Notes: a model not told the origin generated them from the sequence alone. A stretch of DNA of 7,927 nt from Acetobacteraceae bacterium (GCA_019689515.1 JADGHI010000161.1:1-7927); one strand, 5' to 3'. Positions 1-6,999 are shown, counted from the stretch's first letter. Program-made: numbers and translations.

Positions 1-31
1 CGGTCGGGGTGTGCGGGGGAGGATGTCGCAT

Positions 32-71
32 TCCTTGCTCGGCATAAGGGGATCGGCGCAATATCCTTGCT
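32..71. repeat. Direct repeat TCCTTGCT x2 upstream of trxB
   Basis: The octamer TCCTTGCT occurs at 32-39 and again at 64-71, each preceded by GCA (GCA-T and GCA-ATA). The copies are 32 nt apart start to start, close to three helical turns, so both would face the same side of the DNA. They lie about 140-175 nt upstream of the preferred trxB start. This could be a regulator-binding site or coincidence. No convincing -35/-10 pair was found here; TTGCTC at 35-40 with CAATAT at 59-64 is weak. Confidence 0.25.
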
Positions 72-196
72 TGTCGTCGCGGGTTCAAGGCCGCGCCATG
101 GAACCGTCCGGGTTGTGGGAATCGATGCGGCAGCCGATATGCTCCGCGGCCGGCCGAACCATCTGCCTGCCGACCGAGATCCTCGCCATCACCCCC

Positions 197-200
197 GAGG
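197..200 (+). promoter_or_regulatory. Ribosome binding site supporting the TTG start of trxB
   Basis: GAGG at 197-200 is 7 nt upstream of the TTG at 208. It decides between the in-frame TTG codons at 67 and 208 in favour of 208, which also places the FAD-binding motif about 18 residues from the N-terminus, as usual for TrxB. Confidence 0.55.
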
Positions 201-207
201 TGTCGCC

Positions 208-1203
208 TTGTCCCAGACCGCCGCCCCCGTGGCCCAGCATCGCACGCGCCTGCTCATCATCGGCGCCGGGCCCGCTGGCTACACCGCCGCGATCTACGCC
301 GCGCGCGCCGGCCTGAAACCGATCGTGGTCGCCGGCCTGCAGCCCGGCGGGCAGCTCACCATCACCACCGATGTCGAGAACTACCCGGGTTTCGCCCAGC
401 CCATCCAGGGCCCCTGGCTGATGGAGCAGATGCAGGCCCAGGCCGAGCATGTCGGCGCAAGCATCGTTCAGGACGTGATCGTCCGGGTGGACCTCTCCCG
501 CCGGCCCTTCCGTTGCGAGGGCGATTCGGGCGCGATCTACGAGGGCGACGCGCTGGTCATCGCCACCGGCGCCCAGGCCCGCTGGCTCGGCATCCCCGGC
601 GAGAAGGAGCTCTCGGGCTTCGGCGTCTCCGCCTGCGCCACCTGCGACGGCTTCTTCTTCCGCGGCAAGGAGGTTGCTGTCATCGGCGGCGGCAACACGG
701 CGGTCGAGGAGGCGCTCTACCTCTCCAACCTCGCGAAGTCCGTTACCTTGATCCACCGCCGCGACTCGCTGCGGGCGGAAAGGATCTTGCAGCAGCGGCT
801 GTTCGCCAAGGAGAATATCCGCGTCCTCTGGGACACGGTGGCCGAGCGGGTGCTGGCGACGGAGGGGAAGATCAAGGCGGTGCGCGGGCTCGCGTTGCGC
901 AATGTCCGGACCGGCGAGGCGAGCGAGCTCGCGGTGGACGGCGTCTTCGTCGCGATCGGCCACGATCCGGCGACGGCGCTGTTCAAGGGCCAGCTCGACA
1001 TGGACGCCGAGGGCTACATCCTCACCACCCCCGGTTCGACGCGCACCAGCGTCGAGGGCGTTTTCGCCGCCGGGGACGTGCAGGACAAGGTCTACCGCCA
1101 GGCCGTCACCGCCGCTGGCACCGGCTGCATGGCCGCGCTGGAGGCCGAGAAGTGGCTCGCCCACATGCCGGCGGATGCCCCGGCCGTCGAAGCCTGGACC
1201 TGA
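208..1203 (+). CDS. trxB: Thioredoxin-disulfide reductase TrxB
   Basis: Cytosolic flavoenzyme that passes electrons from NADPH through FAD and a redox disulfide to thioredoxin. From the TTG at 208 the protein is 331 aa, normal for low-molecular-weight bacterial TrxB. Visible motifs, in order: FAD-binding GAGPAG at residues 19-24; the PGGQL segment soon after; active-site C-A-T-C at 143-146 followed by DGFFF; NADPH-binding GGGNTA at 160-165; the HRRDSLRAE segment at 183-191, whose arginines contact the NADPH 2'-phosphate; and the C-terminal AAGDV with FAD-contacting Asp290. The frame stays open upstream to a TTG at 67, but those residues do not look like TrxB, while GAGG at 197-200 sits 7 nt before the TTG at 208, so I prefer 208. 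A LysR gene starts 10 nt after the stop, suggesting co-transcription. Family assignment is near certain; the start codon is inferred. Confidence 0.96.
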   Translation: MSQTAAPVAQHRTRLLIIGAGPAGYTAAIYAARAGLKPIVVAGLQPGGQLTITTDVENYPGFAQPIQGPWLMEQMQAQAEHVGASIVQDVIVRVDLSRRPFRCEGDSGAIYEGDALVIATGAQARWLGIPGEKELSGFGVSACATCDGFFFRGKEVAVIGGGNTAVEEALYLSNLAKSVTLIHRRDSLRAERILQQRLFAKENIRVLWDTVAERVLATEGKIKAVRGLALRNVRTGEASELAVDGVFVAIGHDPATALFKGQLDMDAEGYILTTPGSTRTSVEGVFAAGDVQDKVYRQAVTAAGTGCMAALEAEKWLAHMPADAPAVEAWT

Positions 1204-1213
1204 GTGCCCCGAC

Positions 1214-2113
1214 ATGCCGCTCGACTGGGACAAGCTGCGCGTCTTCCACGCGGTCGCCGAGGCCGGCAGCTTCACGCATGCGGGGGAGACGCTGAACCTC
1301 AGCCAGTCCGCCGTCTCGCGCCAGATCCAGGCGCTCGAGGAAGCGCTCCAGGTTCCGCTCTTCCATCGCCACGCCCGCGGCCTGATCCTGACCGAGGCCG
1401 GCGAGACGCTGAACCGGACCGTGCGCGAGGTCTTCGCCAAGCTCGCCATGACCGAGGCGCTGCTCACCGAGAGCCGGGAACGACCGGCCGGGCGGCTGAA
1501 GGTCACCACCACCACGGGCTTCGGCGCCACCTGGCTCGCCCCGCGGCTGAAGCGCTTCCTGGAGATGTATCCGGAAGTGACGCTGACGCTGCTGCTGGAC
1601 GACGCCGATCTCGACCTCGCCATGCGCGAGGCGGATGTCGCGATCCGGCTGCACCCGCCGCGCCAGCCGGACCTGATCCAGCGGCACGTCGCGACCTTCG
1701 GCTGGAAGGTCTGCGGCTCGCCAGAGTACCTCAAGATGGCGGGCATCCCGCAGCGGGTGGAAGACCTGGATGCCCACCGGCTGATCGTCTATGGCGACTA
1801 CCGCCCGCCGATCGAGAGCGTGAACTGGCTGGCTGAGACCGGCCGTCGTCCCGGGGCGCCGCGGCGTGGGGCGGTCGAGGTGAACTCGCTGCCGGCGATG
1901 CTGCTCGCGGTGCGGAGCGGCCTGGGGCTCGCCGCGCTGCCGGACTACATGGGCCCGGAGCTCGACGACCTGATCCAGGTGCTGCCCGACCTCAAGACAC
2001 CACGGATCGAGGCCTATTTCGTCTATCCGGAGGAGATGCGGCACTCGAAGCGGGTGACGGTGTTCCGGGACTTCCTCGTGACGGAGCTGGCCGCCGCCGC
2101 TGTCGGGAATTAA
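1214..2113 (+). CDS. LysR-family transcriptional regulator (GcvA-like)
   Basis: DNA-binding regulator of 299 aa, the usual length for the family. The N-terminal winged helix-turn-helix covers roughly residues 5-64: DKLRVFHAVAEAGSFTHAG, then the recognition-helix segment LSQSAVSRQIQALE at 29-42 and VPLFHR at 47-52. The rest is a LysR substrate-binding domain (about 90-295), with the segment VCGSPEYL around 166-173 and GLGLAALPDYM further on, typical of the GcvA/DsdC-type subgroup. Cys167 is the only cysteine, so an OxyR-like intramolecular disulfide switch is not possible. The ATG at 1214 is 10 nt after the trxB stop; the Shine-Dalgarno is poor, so translation may be coupled to trxB. LysR genes usually control a divergent or adjacent target, but here the gene lies downstream of trxB on the same strand, so the target cannot be read from context. 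Family certain; ligand and target unknown. Confidence 0.93.
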   Translation: MPLDWDKLRVFHAVAEAGSFTHAGETLNLSQSAVSRQIQALEEALQVPLFHRHARGLILTEAGETLNRTVREVFAKLAMTEALLTESRERPAGRLKVTTTTGFGATWLAPRLKRFLEMYPEVTLTLLLDDADLDLAMREADVAIRLHPPRQPDLIQRHVATFGWKVCGSPEYLKMAGIPQRVEDLDAHRLIVYGDYRPPIESVNWLAETGRRPGAPRRGAVEVNSLPAMLLAVRSGLGLAALPDYMGPELDDLIQVLPDLKTPRIEAYFVYPEEMRHSKRVTVFRDFLVTELAAAAVGN

Positions 2114-2335
2114 GTCAGATAGTCACCTCGGGCACCGCGTCGCCTGGGGCGGGACCACGCACGCACCTCGCCTGCTGCTGGCTCCATACCGGATCGGAGC
2201 GTCCTGGCCGCGGTGGGGCAGGGCCGGGCGCCTAAGTCCGCGATCGCCCCGGGTATCCGCGCGGGCCTCAGAGCGCATTGCCGGCGCCCCCTGCCCAGAA
2301 CCGGCAGCGCGCTCGCGGTGTGCGACACGTCAATC

Positions 2336-2443
2336 CGACTGGGCCTCGCATTGGCCGGCACGGCGGTCGGCCGCGTCGCCACGTCGATCGCGCCGATGGC
2401 CAGCGCGACCCGCGGCCTCATCATCGGCATCCATCGGTTCGGG
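2336..2443 (+). pseudogene. Possible decayed ISL3-family transposase fragment
   Basis: One plus-strand frame reads LGLALAGTAVGRVAT, then a proline and a threonine at the spacing seen in ISL3-type transposases of GC-rich proteobacteria, whose N-terminal region I recall as LGLALGGEAGARL, then a P, S/A and T-L-L-R-L-I pattern. The reading ends in GLIIGIHR. A neighbouring frame just upstream (about 2300-2330) gives PEPAARSRCATR, loosely like the preceding ISL3 segment rich in R and ending in R-T, which would imply a frameshift and small deletion. No zinc-finger N-terminus, catalytic aspartates or terminal repeats are visible. The match is short and made from memory, so confidence is low; it could be chance. 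Confidence 0.3.
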
Positions 2444-2802
2444 CGTAGGAAACTGTCTCGAGCCCAACCGACCGCGCAGTCCAGATCGCACACAGACAGG
2501 CATCGTACGCGCACCTCCTCTTGACGTCAGGCTTTGTGGCCTGCATCCCCGCCCGATGGGCTGAGCCCACCCGCCACCGCGAATTCTGCATGCACCAGCC
2601 CTGCCGCCGACGCCGTGACGCGCGCCTCAACGCCCCTCGCCAGCGCACACGCCGCAGCCGGCCGCATCCGACCAACTGCCACCGCCTGCTCCTCCACGCC
2701 CGAGCGGGCGCCGCGCTCGCTCTCTTCGGGGCGGCGTGGGCGGAGCGCGTCCGCTGGTTCGTGGCTTCAGGTTCCGCGCGGCCGCTGATCCAAGACACTA
2801 CC

Positions 2803-2810
2803 AAGGAGGA
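2803..2810 (+). promoter_or_regulatory. Strong Shine-Dalgarno for the Bug/TctC gene
   Basis: AAGGAGGA at 2803-2810 is followed by two in-frame ATGs, at 2811 and 2817. The first touches the Shine-Dalgarno and is badly spaced; the second is 6 nt away and is the likely start. Confidence 0.75.
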
Positions 2811-2816
2811 ATGCCC

Positions 2817-3776
2817 ATGACGCGGCGGCTCTTGCTCGCACTGCTCGGAGGCTTGTGCATCGCTGCGCCGGCCAAGGCGCAAAGCTTCCCGGACCGGCCG
2901 TTGCGGCTCATCGTGCCCTTCGCGCCCGGCGGCAACACGGACGTCGTGGCCCGCGTGGTGGCGCAGGAGGCCGGCCGGCTGCTGTCGCAGTCCGTCGTCG
3001 TGGAGAACCGGACCGGCGCCGGCGTGATCGTCGGCACCGAGGCGGCGGCCAAGTCTCCCCCGGACGGCTACACCCTCCTCGTCGCGACGGTGGCCCACGC
3101 CATCAACCCGGCTCTGTATGCGCGGCTCCCCTACGACGTCCTGACCGACTTCACCGCCGTCGCGTCGATCGGGAGCGTTCCGCTCGTCGTCGCGGTGCAT
3201 CCCCGGGTGGAGGCACAGTCGCTGCGGGAGTTCATCGCCCTCCTGTCCCGCGCGCCCGGGCGGTTCGCCTACGGCTCGGCTGGCATCGGCAGCGCCATCC
3301 ATATGGGCGGCGAGCTGTTCCGCAGCGCGGCCGGCGTCGAGGTCGTGCACGTGCCCTACCGCGGGGCCGGGCCGGCGATGCAGGACCTCCTGGCGGGACA
3401 GATCCAGTTCATGGTGGACGGCGTCTCGACCGTGGCGCCGCACGCGCGGACCGGCGCGCTGCGGCCGCTCGCGATCGCGGCGGCGCGGCGCAGCCCGGTC
3501 CTCCCCGAGGTCCCGACCGCGGCGGAGGCCGGCCTGCCGGGCTTCGAGGCCGCCACCTGGAACGTGCTGCTGGCGCCCGCGCGCACGCCGCCCGAGGTGA
3601 TCGCGGTGCTGCACCGCGCCTTCGCCGACGCCATCCGCGCCGCCGGCCCGCGCCTCGCCGAGCTCGGCATGCAGATCGACCCGGACAAGAGCCCGGCGGA
3701 GACGGCCGCCTTCGTCCGCGCGGAGGTCGAGCGGTGGGGCCCGATCGTGAGGGCCTCCGGCGCCCGGGTCGAGTGA
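2817..3776 (+). CDS. Bug/TctC-type tripartite tricarboxylate transporter substrate-binding protein
   Basis: Periplasmic solute receptor of the Bug (TctC-like) family; members bind carboxylates and related small organic molecules and deliver them to TctAB-type transporters or act as orphan sensors. From the ATG at 2817 it has 319 aa, the usual length. Residues 1-21 form a signal peptide: TRR, a hydrophobic core, then A-K-A with likely cleavage before Gln22. Family motifs: FPDRPLRLIVPFAPGG at 24-39, where the PFAPGG loop contacts the ligand carboxylate; PPDGYTLL; YGSAGIGS at 152-159; VPYRGAG at 179-185 followed by MQDLLAGQI; and a late VPTAAEAGLPGFE segment. Asp42, shortly after the loop, is at the place where many members hold the ligand. 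No tctA/tctB membrane genes are present, so this is an orphan, as is common in proteobacteria with many Bug genes. The next gene, a ThDP enzyme 212 nt downstream on the same strand, may process the ligand. Family certain; ligand unknown. Confidence 0.93.
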   Translation: MTRRLLLALLGGLCIAAPAKAQSFPDRPLRLIVPFAPGGNTDVVARVVAQEAGRLLSQSVVVENRTGAGVIVGTEAAAKSPPDGYTLLVATVAHAINPALYARLPYDVLTDFTAVASIGSVPLVVAVHPRVEAQSLREFIALLSRAPGRFAYGSAGIGSAIHMGGELFRSAAGVEVVHVPYRGAGPAMQDLLAGQIQFMVDGVSTVAPHARTGALRPLAIAAARRSPVLPEVPTAAEAGLPGFEAATWNVLLAPARTPPEVIAVLHRAFADAIRAAGPRLAELGMQIDPDKSPAETAAFVRAEVERWGPIVRASGARVE

Positions 3777-3826
3777 CGGCGGTGGGGGCCACATCGCGGT
3801 TGGTCCATCGGCCTCGGCCGGAGTCA

Positions 3827-3836
3827 CCACCGGTGG
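3827..3836. repeat. 10-bp perfect palindrome CCACCGGTGG
   Basis: A perfect 10-bp palindrome in the 212-nt gap between the binding-protein stop and the ThDP-enzyme start, about 150 nt before the latter. It could be half of an operator or chance in GC-rich DNA. Nothing else in 3777-3988 was recognised apart from the Shine-Dalgarno at its end, and no small gene is supported. Confidence 0.2.
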
Positions 3837-3975
3837 AGTGCGATGCGGACGCCGACGCGTGGCGCGGCGGATGGGCGTCGCAGCCGCACCCCACGCCGGG
3901 GATGCCGCCGTGGCGCAAGGCCGGCGTCCTGGCAGGCGGCCAGCGGTGAGGCCCGCGGATCCACAACGAGCAGAC

Positions 3976-3983
3976 AGGAAGGA
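3976..3983 (+). promoter_or_regulatory. Ribosome binding site of the ThDP enzyme gene
   Basis: AGGAAGGA at 3976-3983 sits 5 nt before the ATG at 3989. It fixes the start of the ThDP enzyme and shows the gene has its own translation initiation despite possible co-transcription with the gene upstream. Confidence 0.7.
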
Positions 3984-3988
3984 ACACC

Positions 3989-5632
3989 ATGGCCACCGCC
4001 GCTGAACGGCTGATCGAGTTCCTCGCCGCGCAAGGCATCGACCGCGCCTTCTGCGTGCCGGGCGAGAGCTACATCGCGCTGCTCGACGCGCTGCACGGTC
4101 ACCCGACGATTGATCTCGTCGTCGCGCGCCAGGAGGGTGGCGCCGGCTTCATGGCGGTCGCGGACGCGAAGCTCACCGGCCGGCCTGGCGTGGTGCTGGT
4201 CTCGCGCGGCCCGGGCGCGTGCAACGCCTCGATCGCGGTGCACACGGCGGAGCAGGACGCGGTGCCGCTGATCCTGCTGGTGGGGCAGGTCGAGAAGCGC
4301 GACCTGCGCCGCAACGCCTTCCAGGAGATCGACTACGCGAACATGTTCCGTGGCATCGCCAAGTGGATCGGCGAGGCGACGGACCCGGAGCAGGTGCCGG
4401 AGCTGATCGCGCGCGCCTACGCCATGGCGATGCAGGGCGTGCCCGGCCCGGTGGTGCTCAGCCTGCCGGAGGACGTGCTGGCGATGCCTTGCGCGGCCCC
4501 CGCGCCGCCCGCCACGCTCGTACGCCCGGCGCCGCCGGCTGCGGAGGACGCGGCGCGCCTCGCCGCCATGCTGCGCGGCGCGGAGCGGCCGGTGCTGCTC
4601 GCCGGCCATGCCCTCGACACGCCGGGCGGGCGCGAGGCGCTGCTCGCCTTCGCCGAGCGCTGGCGCCTGCCGGTCGCGGTCTCCTTCCGCCGGCAGGACC
4701 TGTTCCCGAACGACCACCCGCTCTACGCCGGCGACCGCAGCTTCGGCACGCCGCCGGCGCAGGCCGAAGCGTTCAACGAGGCGGACCTCGTGCTCGCCCT
4801 CGGCACGCGCCTGACCGACCTGACGACGCAGGGCTACGCCTGGCCGCACGCGGGCCAGCGGCTCGTGCATGTCTGCGCCGAGCCGCGCTTCCTCGGCTGG
4901 ATGTTCCCGGCGGAGATCGCGCTCGCTGCCGACGCGCGCGCCGTGATCGCCGCGCTGGAGGGCCATGCGCCCGGTCCGGTGCCGGCGGGTCGCGAAGCGT
5001 GGATCGAGCGGCTTCGCGCGTTGCAGACCGCCGACAGCCAGGTGGCGACCGTAGGGCGCTTCAACGACGGCGTAGTCTACGCCCGGGTCGCGAAGCTGGT
5101 CGGCGAGGTCGTGCCCGACGACGTGATCGTTGCCCTGGATGCCGGGATGCAGGGCGTGCCCTTCTACCGGAAGGTTGCGTGGCGGCCGCCGCAGCGGCTG
5201 CTCGCGCCGATCTCGGGCGCGATGGGCTTTGGGGTGCCGGCGGCGGTGGCGGCGGCGTTGCGCCACCCCGACCGGCCCGTGATCTGCTCGGTCGGCGACG
5301 GGAGCGTGCTCATGACCGGCGGCGAGCTCGCCGTGGGCCTCGCGCGCGGCGCGGCGATCAAGCTGCTGATCTCGGACAACGCGACCTACGCGACCATCCG
5401 CGTGCACCAGGAGCTCGCCCATCCCGGGCGCGTCAGCGGCACGGACCTCGCCAACCCCGACCTGGCGGTCTGGGCGTCCGCGTTCCGCGTACCGGTGATG
5501 AAGGTGGAGTCCGAAGCCGACCTGCCGGGCCTCGCGGACGCGCTGCGCGCGCCCGGGCCGCTCATCGCCGTCGTCAGGACCAGTCTGCAGGCCGTGCTGC
5601 CCACGCCGCGGGCCGTGCCCACCCCGGGCTGA
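3989..5632 (+). CDS. Thiamine-diphosphate-dependent enzyme, acetolactate synthase/decarboxylase-like
   Basis: Enzyme of the acetolactate synthase superfamily, which uses thiamine diphosphate (ThDP) and Mg2+ to decarboxylate a 2-oxo acid and often ligate the product to a second carbonyl compound. It has 547 aa, close to the 550-600 of the family, with three domains: N-terminal pyrimidine-binding (about 1-170), with VPGES at 23-27 and the ThDP-activating Glu49 in RQEGGAGFMA; a central domain (about 185-320) with LLAGHAL and LGTRLTD; and C-terminal pyrophosphate-binding (about 370-535), with GDGS at 436-439 and the Mg2+ ligand Asn464 in SDNATYATIR, 27 residues after Asp437. This site reads D-N-A rather than the usual N-N-G, but the ligands are kept. 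GPGACN and FQE also match acetolactate synthases. No ilvN-like small subunit is adjacent and the upstream neighbour is an organic-acid binding protein, so a catabolic role is likelier than branched-chain amino acid synthesis. A glyoxylate carboligase, sulfopyruvate- or benzoylformate-type activity cannot be excluded. Superfamily certain; substrate unknown. Confidence 0.9.
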   Translation: MATAAERLIEFLAAQGIDRAFCVPGESYIALLDALHGHPTIDLVVARQEGGAGFMAVADAKLTGRPGVVLVSRGPGACNASIAVHTAEQDAVPLILLVGQVEKRDLRRNAFQEIDYANMFRGIAKWIGEATDPEQVPELIARAYAMAMQGVPGPVVLSLPEDVLAMPCAAPAPPATLVRPAPPAAEDAARLAAMLRGAERPVLLAGHALDTPGGREALLAFAERWRLPVAVSFRRQDLFPNDHPLYAGDRSFGTPPAQAEAFNEADLVLALGTRLTDLTTQGYAWPHAGQRLVHVCAEPRFLGWMFPAEIALAADARAVIAALEGHAPGPVPAGREAWIERLRALQTADSQVATVGRFNDGVVYARVAKLVGEVVPDDVIVALDAGMQGVPFYRKVAWRPPQRLLAPISGAMGFGVPAAVAAALRHPDRPVICSVGDGSVLMTGGELAVGLARGAAIKLLISDNATYATIRVHQELAHPGRVSGTDLANPDLAVWASAFRVPVMKVESEADLPGLADALRAPGPLIAVVRTSLQAVLPTPRAVPTPG

Positions 5633-5701
5633 GCGCGGCAGGCCGACACACCTGTGGCGGCGCGGCCTCGCGGTATTCGAGATCGAGCGGGCGGATCGCC
5701 G

Positions 5702-5722
5702 CTCCGCAGCGCGGCCGCGGAG
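5702..5722. repeat. 6-bp inverted repeat upstream of the longer hairpin
   Basis: CTCCGC at 5702-5707 and GCGGAG at 5717-5722 form a perfect 6-bp stem with a 9-nt loop. It precedes the longer 9-bp stem at 5748-5773, so the gap between the converging genes carries two potential hairpins in tandem. Short GC-rich stems like this also arise by chance. Confidence 0.25.
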
Positions 5723-5747
5723 GGCTGGCCCGGTCGCATCCCATCGA

Positions 5748-5773
5748 CGCCTCCGGTCCGATCGCCGGAGGCG
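5748..5773. terminator. 9-bp hairpin between converging genes, possible terminator
   Basis: CGCCTCCGG (5748-5756) and CCGGAGGCG (5765-5773) are perfect inverted repeats with an 8-nt loop. The hairpin begins 115 nt after the ThDP-enzyme stop and lies in the 342-nt gap before the minus-strand Ddn-like gene, where a bidirectional terminator would be expected. There is no T-run after it on either strand, so it is not a classical intrinsic terminator. Apart from these inverted repeats, 5633-5974 holds nothing I recognise. Confidence 0.35.
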
Positions 5774-5974
5774 AGTTCACCTCGACCGCGGCCGAGGAGC
5801 GGTCGCTCGCGGAGATAGGGCGACTTGGCGGCCTGCGAACTCACGCCGGGCGTCTGTCGGCCGCGGCGCCACAGGCCAAGCCTCGCTCAGCTTGACGGCG
5901 CCGCTCGATCTCCCCCGCGGCGATGACCTTGCCGTGCAGCCTGCGCGGACCGAGGGTGCGTCTGCCGCGCCGGG

Positions 5975-6436
5975 CTAGCTCACAGGATCCAGCACGACCA
6001 CCGGGATCTCGCGTTCCGTCTTGCGCTGGTAATCAGCGTAGGGAGGCCAGAATTTCAGTGCCTCTTCCCAAAGCCGGGCGCGCTCCTCCCCGACGGCGGT
6101 CCTGGCTCGCGCCTTCAAGGTCACGGTGCCGACCTGAATCTCGACCTCGGGGTTGGCGAGGATGTTCCGATACCAGCTGGGATGCTGCGGTGCACCACCC
6201 TTCGACGCGACCACGATGTAGCTGTCCCCGGTCTTTCCGTAGAACAGCGGGAAGATGAATCGCTCCCCGGACTTCCGGCCGGTCGTCGTCAGCAGCAGCG
6301 ACGGCACTGTCATTTCCGGGTAGCCCGGCGGTGTGACCTTGAACAGATGGCCATCGGTGCCGCCGCTCGCGATGTAGCGGTTCGCATGGTCCACCTGCCA
6401 CTCACGGAGATTCGGGGCGAGCCTGGCCTCTGGCAT
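5975..6436 (-). CDS. Ddn-like nitroreductase/quinone reductase family protein (deazaflavin-dependent type)
   Basis: Small cytosolic protein of 153 aa in the split beta-barrel flavin/deazaflavin-binding family typified by mycobacterial Ddn, whose characterised members reduce quinones or nitroimidazoles with F420H2. Visible signature segments: TGRKSGE at 52-58, PLFYG at 63-67, VVASKGGAP at 75-83, HPSWYRNI at 85-92 followed by ANPEVEIQVG, then a C-terminal WPPYADYQRKTEREIPVV. The S-K-G-G loop and the W-Y-x-N segment form the phosphate/cofactor pocket in Ddn relatives. The start ATG is set by GGAG 8 nt upstream on the minus strand. The gene is complete and undamaged although it borders transposon debris, and it converges with the ThDP-enzyme gene. 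It is monocistronic here. F420 use in this host is not shown by the window; some proteobacterial members may bind FMN or have other roles. Family confident; cofactor and substrate unknown. Confidence 0.85.
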   Translation of the reverse strand: MPEARLAPNLREWQVDHANRYIASGGTDGHLFKVTPPGYPEMTVPSLLLTTTGRKSGERFIFPLFYGKTGDSYIVVASKGGAPQHPSWYRNILANPEVEIQVGTVTLKARARTAVGEERARLWEEALKFWPPYADYQRKTEREIPVVVLDPVS

Positions 6437-6466
6437 CGTTGCGTCTCCTGCGGCGCCGTCGAGATC

Positions 6467-6496
6467 CTATCACGAGTACGACTGGGATGCTGTCAC
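6467..6496 (-). promoter_or_regulatory. Weak candidate promoter for the Ddn-like gene
   Basis: Read on the minus strand, GTGACA (6491-6496) and TGATAG (6467-6472) are separated by 18 nt, and the second hexamer lies about 30 nt before the ATG at 6436. Both hexamers only partly match the sigma-70 consensus. It is the best pair seen in the right place; confidence is low. Confidence 0.25.
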
Positions 6497-6999
6497 AAGG
6501 TGGACCGAGCCGGGTTCATCATCCTCCGGCAACATTACTCCCTGCTTCGGCAGCACCGTGGGCACTCACCGCGGCGGCGCCTCGTGCGTGTCGGAACGCG
6601 CGCCGACTAGGATGGCCAGCTTGCCGGCGGGGGGCGGCATCCGTCAGCGCCTCCACGAAGCGTCACCGCAACGCTTCGCTCCTCCGCTGCTCCCCGGGCA
6701 CACGCGTGATCACCGCTGCCGGGCGGGACAGCAGTCGAGGAGGAGAATGCGGTCGTGGGCCTCGCACACGGGCGGAGTTGTCAGACCACAGTTCGGACAC
6801 GACGTCCCCACGTGTGGGCCATGCGGGACGCCAGAATAGCCGGAGTGAGGCCGGTCGGCAGTCTGCGCACGGCTGTCGCCGCGGCACCGGGGCGGCCGAA
6901 TTCCCGTCAGCCGACTGCGCGCATCTAGCTCATTCGCTCAGCGGCCACGCTTCGCACCTCGGCCGCAGCGGGCTTGCTGAGGCACCGTTCGCCCACGTC
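6497..6999. other. Non-coding or decayed stretch
   Basis: No gene could be supported in about 500 nt. A long plus-strand frame stays open (6439-7347), but its composition is arginine/serine/histidine-rich with rare codons and no recognisable domain, and it runs across an integrase remnant on the other strand. A 30-codon frame starting ATG near 6748 has a purine-rich GAGGAGGAG just before it and contains a CGPCG-like pair of cysteines, but is too short to call. The stretch is best read as decayed sequence next to mobile-element remains. Confidence 0.5.

Larger units (their letters stand above)
2114..2816. other. 703-nt stretch without an intact gene
   Basis: Open frames exist on both strands, as expected at this GC content, but none has a recognisable product, a good ribosome binding site and consistent codon use together. 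The only recognisable piece is a possible ISL3-type transposase fragment (about 2336-2443). The last part must hold the promoter and leader of the binding-protein gene that starts at 2817; no clear -35/-10 pair was found. No T-rich terminator hairpin was seen directly after the LysR stop. Confidence 0.6.

Noticed and set aside
67..207. N-terminal extension of trxB from the TTG at 67
   Set aside because: The 47 extra residues do not resemble any TrxB N-terminus and no Shine-Dalgarno fits, whereas TTG 208 has GAGG at good spacing.
85..1746. Long minus-strand open frame (553 codons) opposite trxB and lysR
   Set aside because: It is antisense to two clearly recognised genes, spans their boundary, and its translation is low-complexity with no domain; typical shadow frame in GC-rich DNA.
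2421..3830. 469-codon minus-strand open frame opposite the Bug gene
   Set aside because: Arginine/glycine/aspartate-rich antisense shadow of a confidently identified gene.
5810..5974. Minus-strand frame with RRLHGKVIAAGEIERRRQ, considered as an IS481-like or other gene fragment
   Set aside because: The resemblance to the IS481 DRSSRPHR region is not specific enough and no catalytic motif follows before a stop.
6748..6839. 30-codon frame with purine-rich leader and a CGPCG-like cysteine pair
   Set aside because: Too short, no homology recognised, spacing between the purine run and ATG is marginal, and it lies in decayed sequence.
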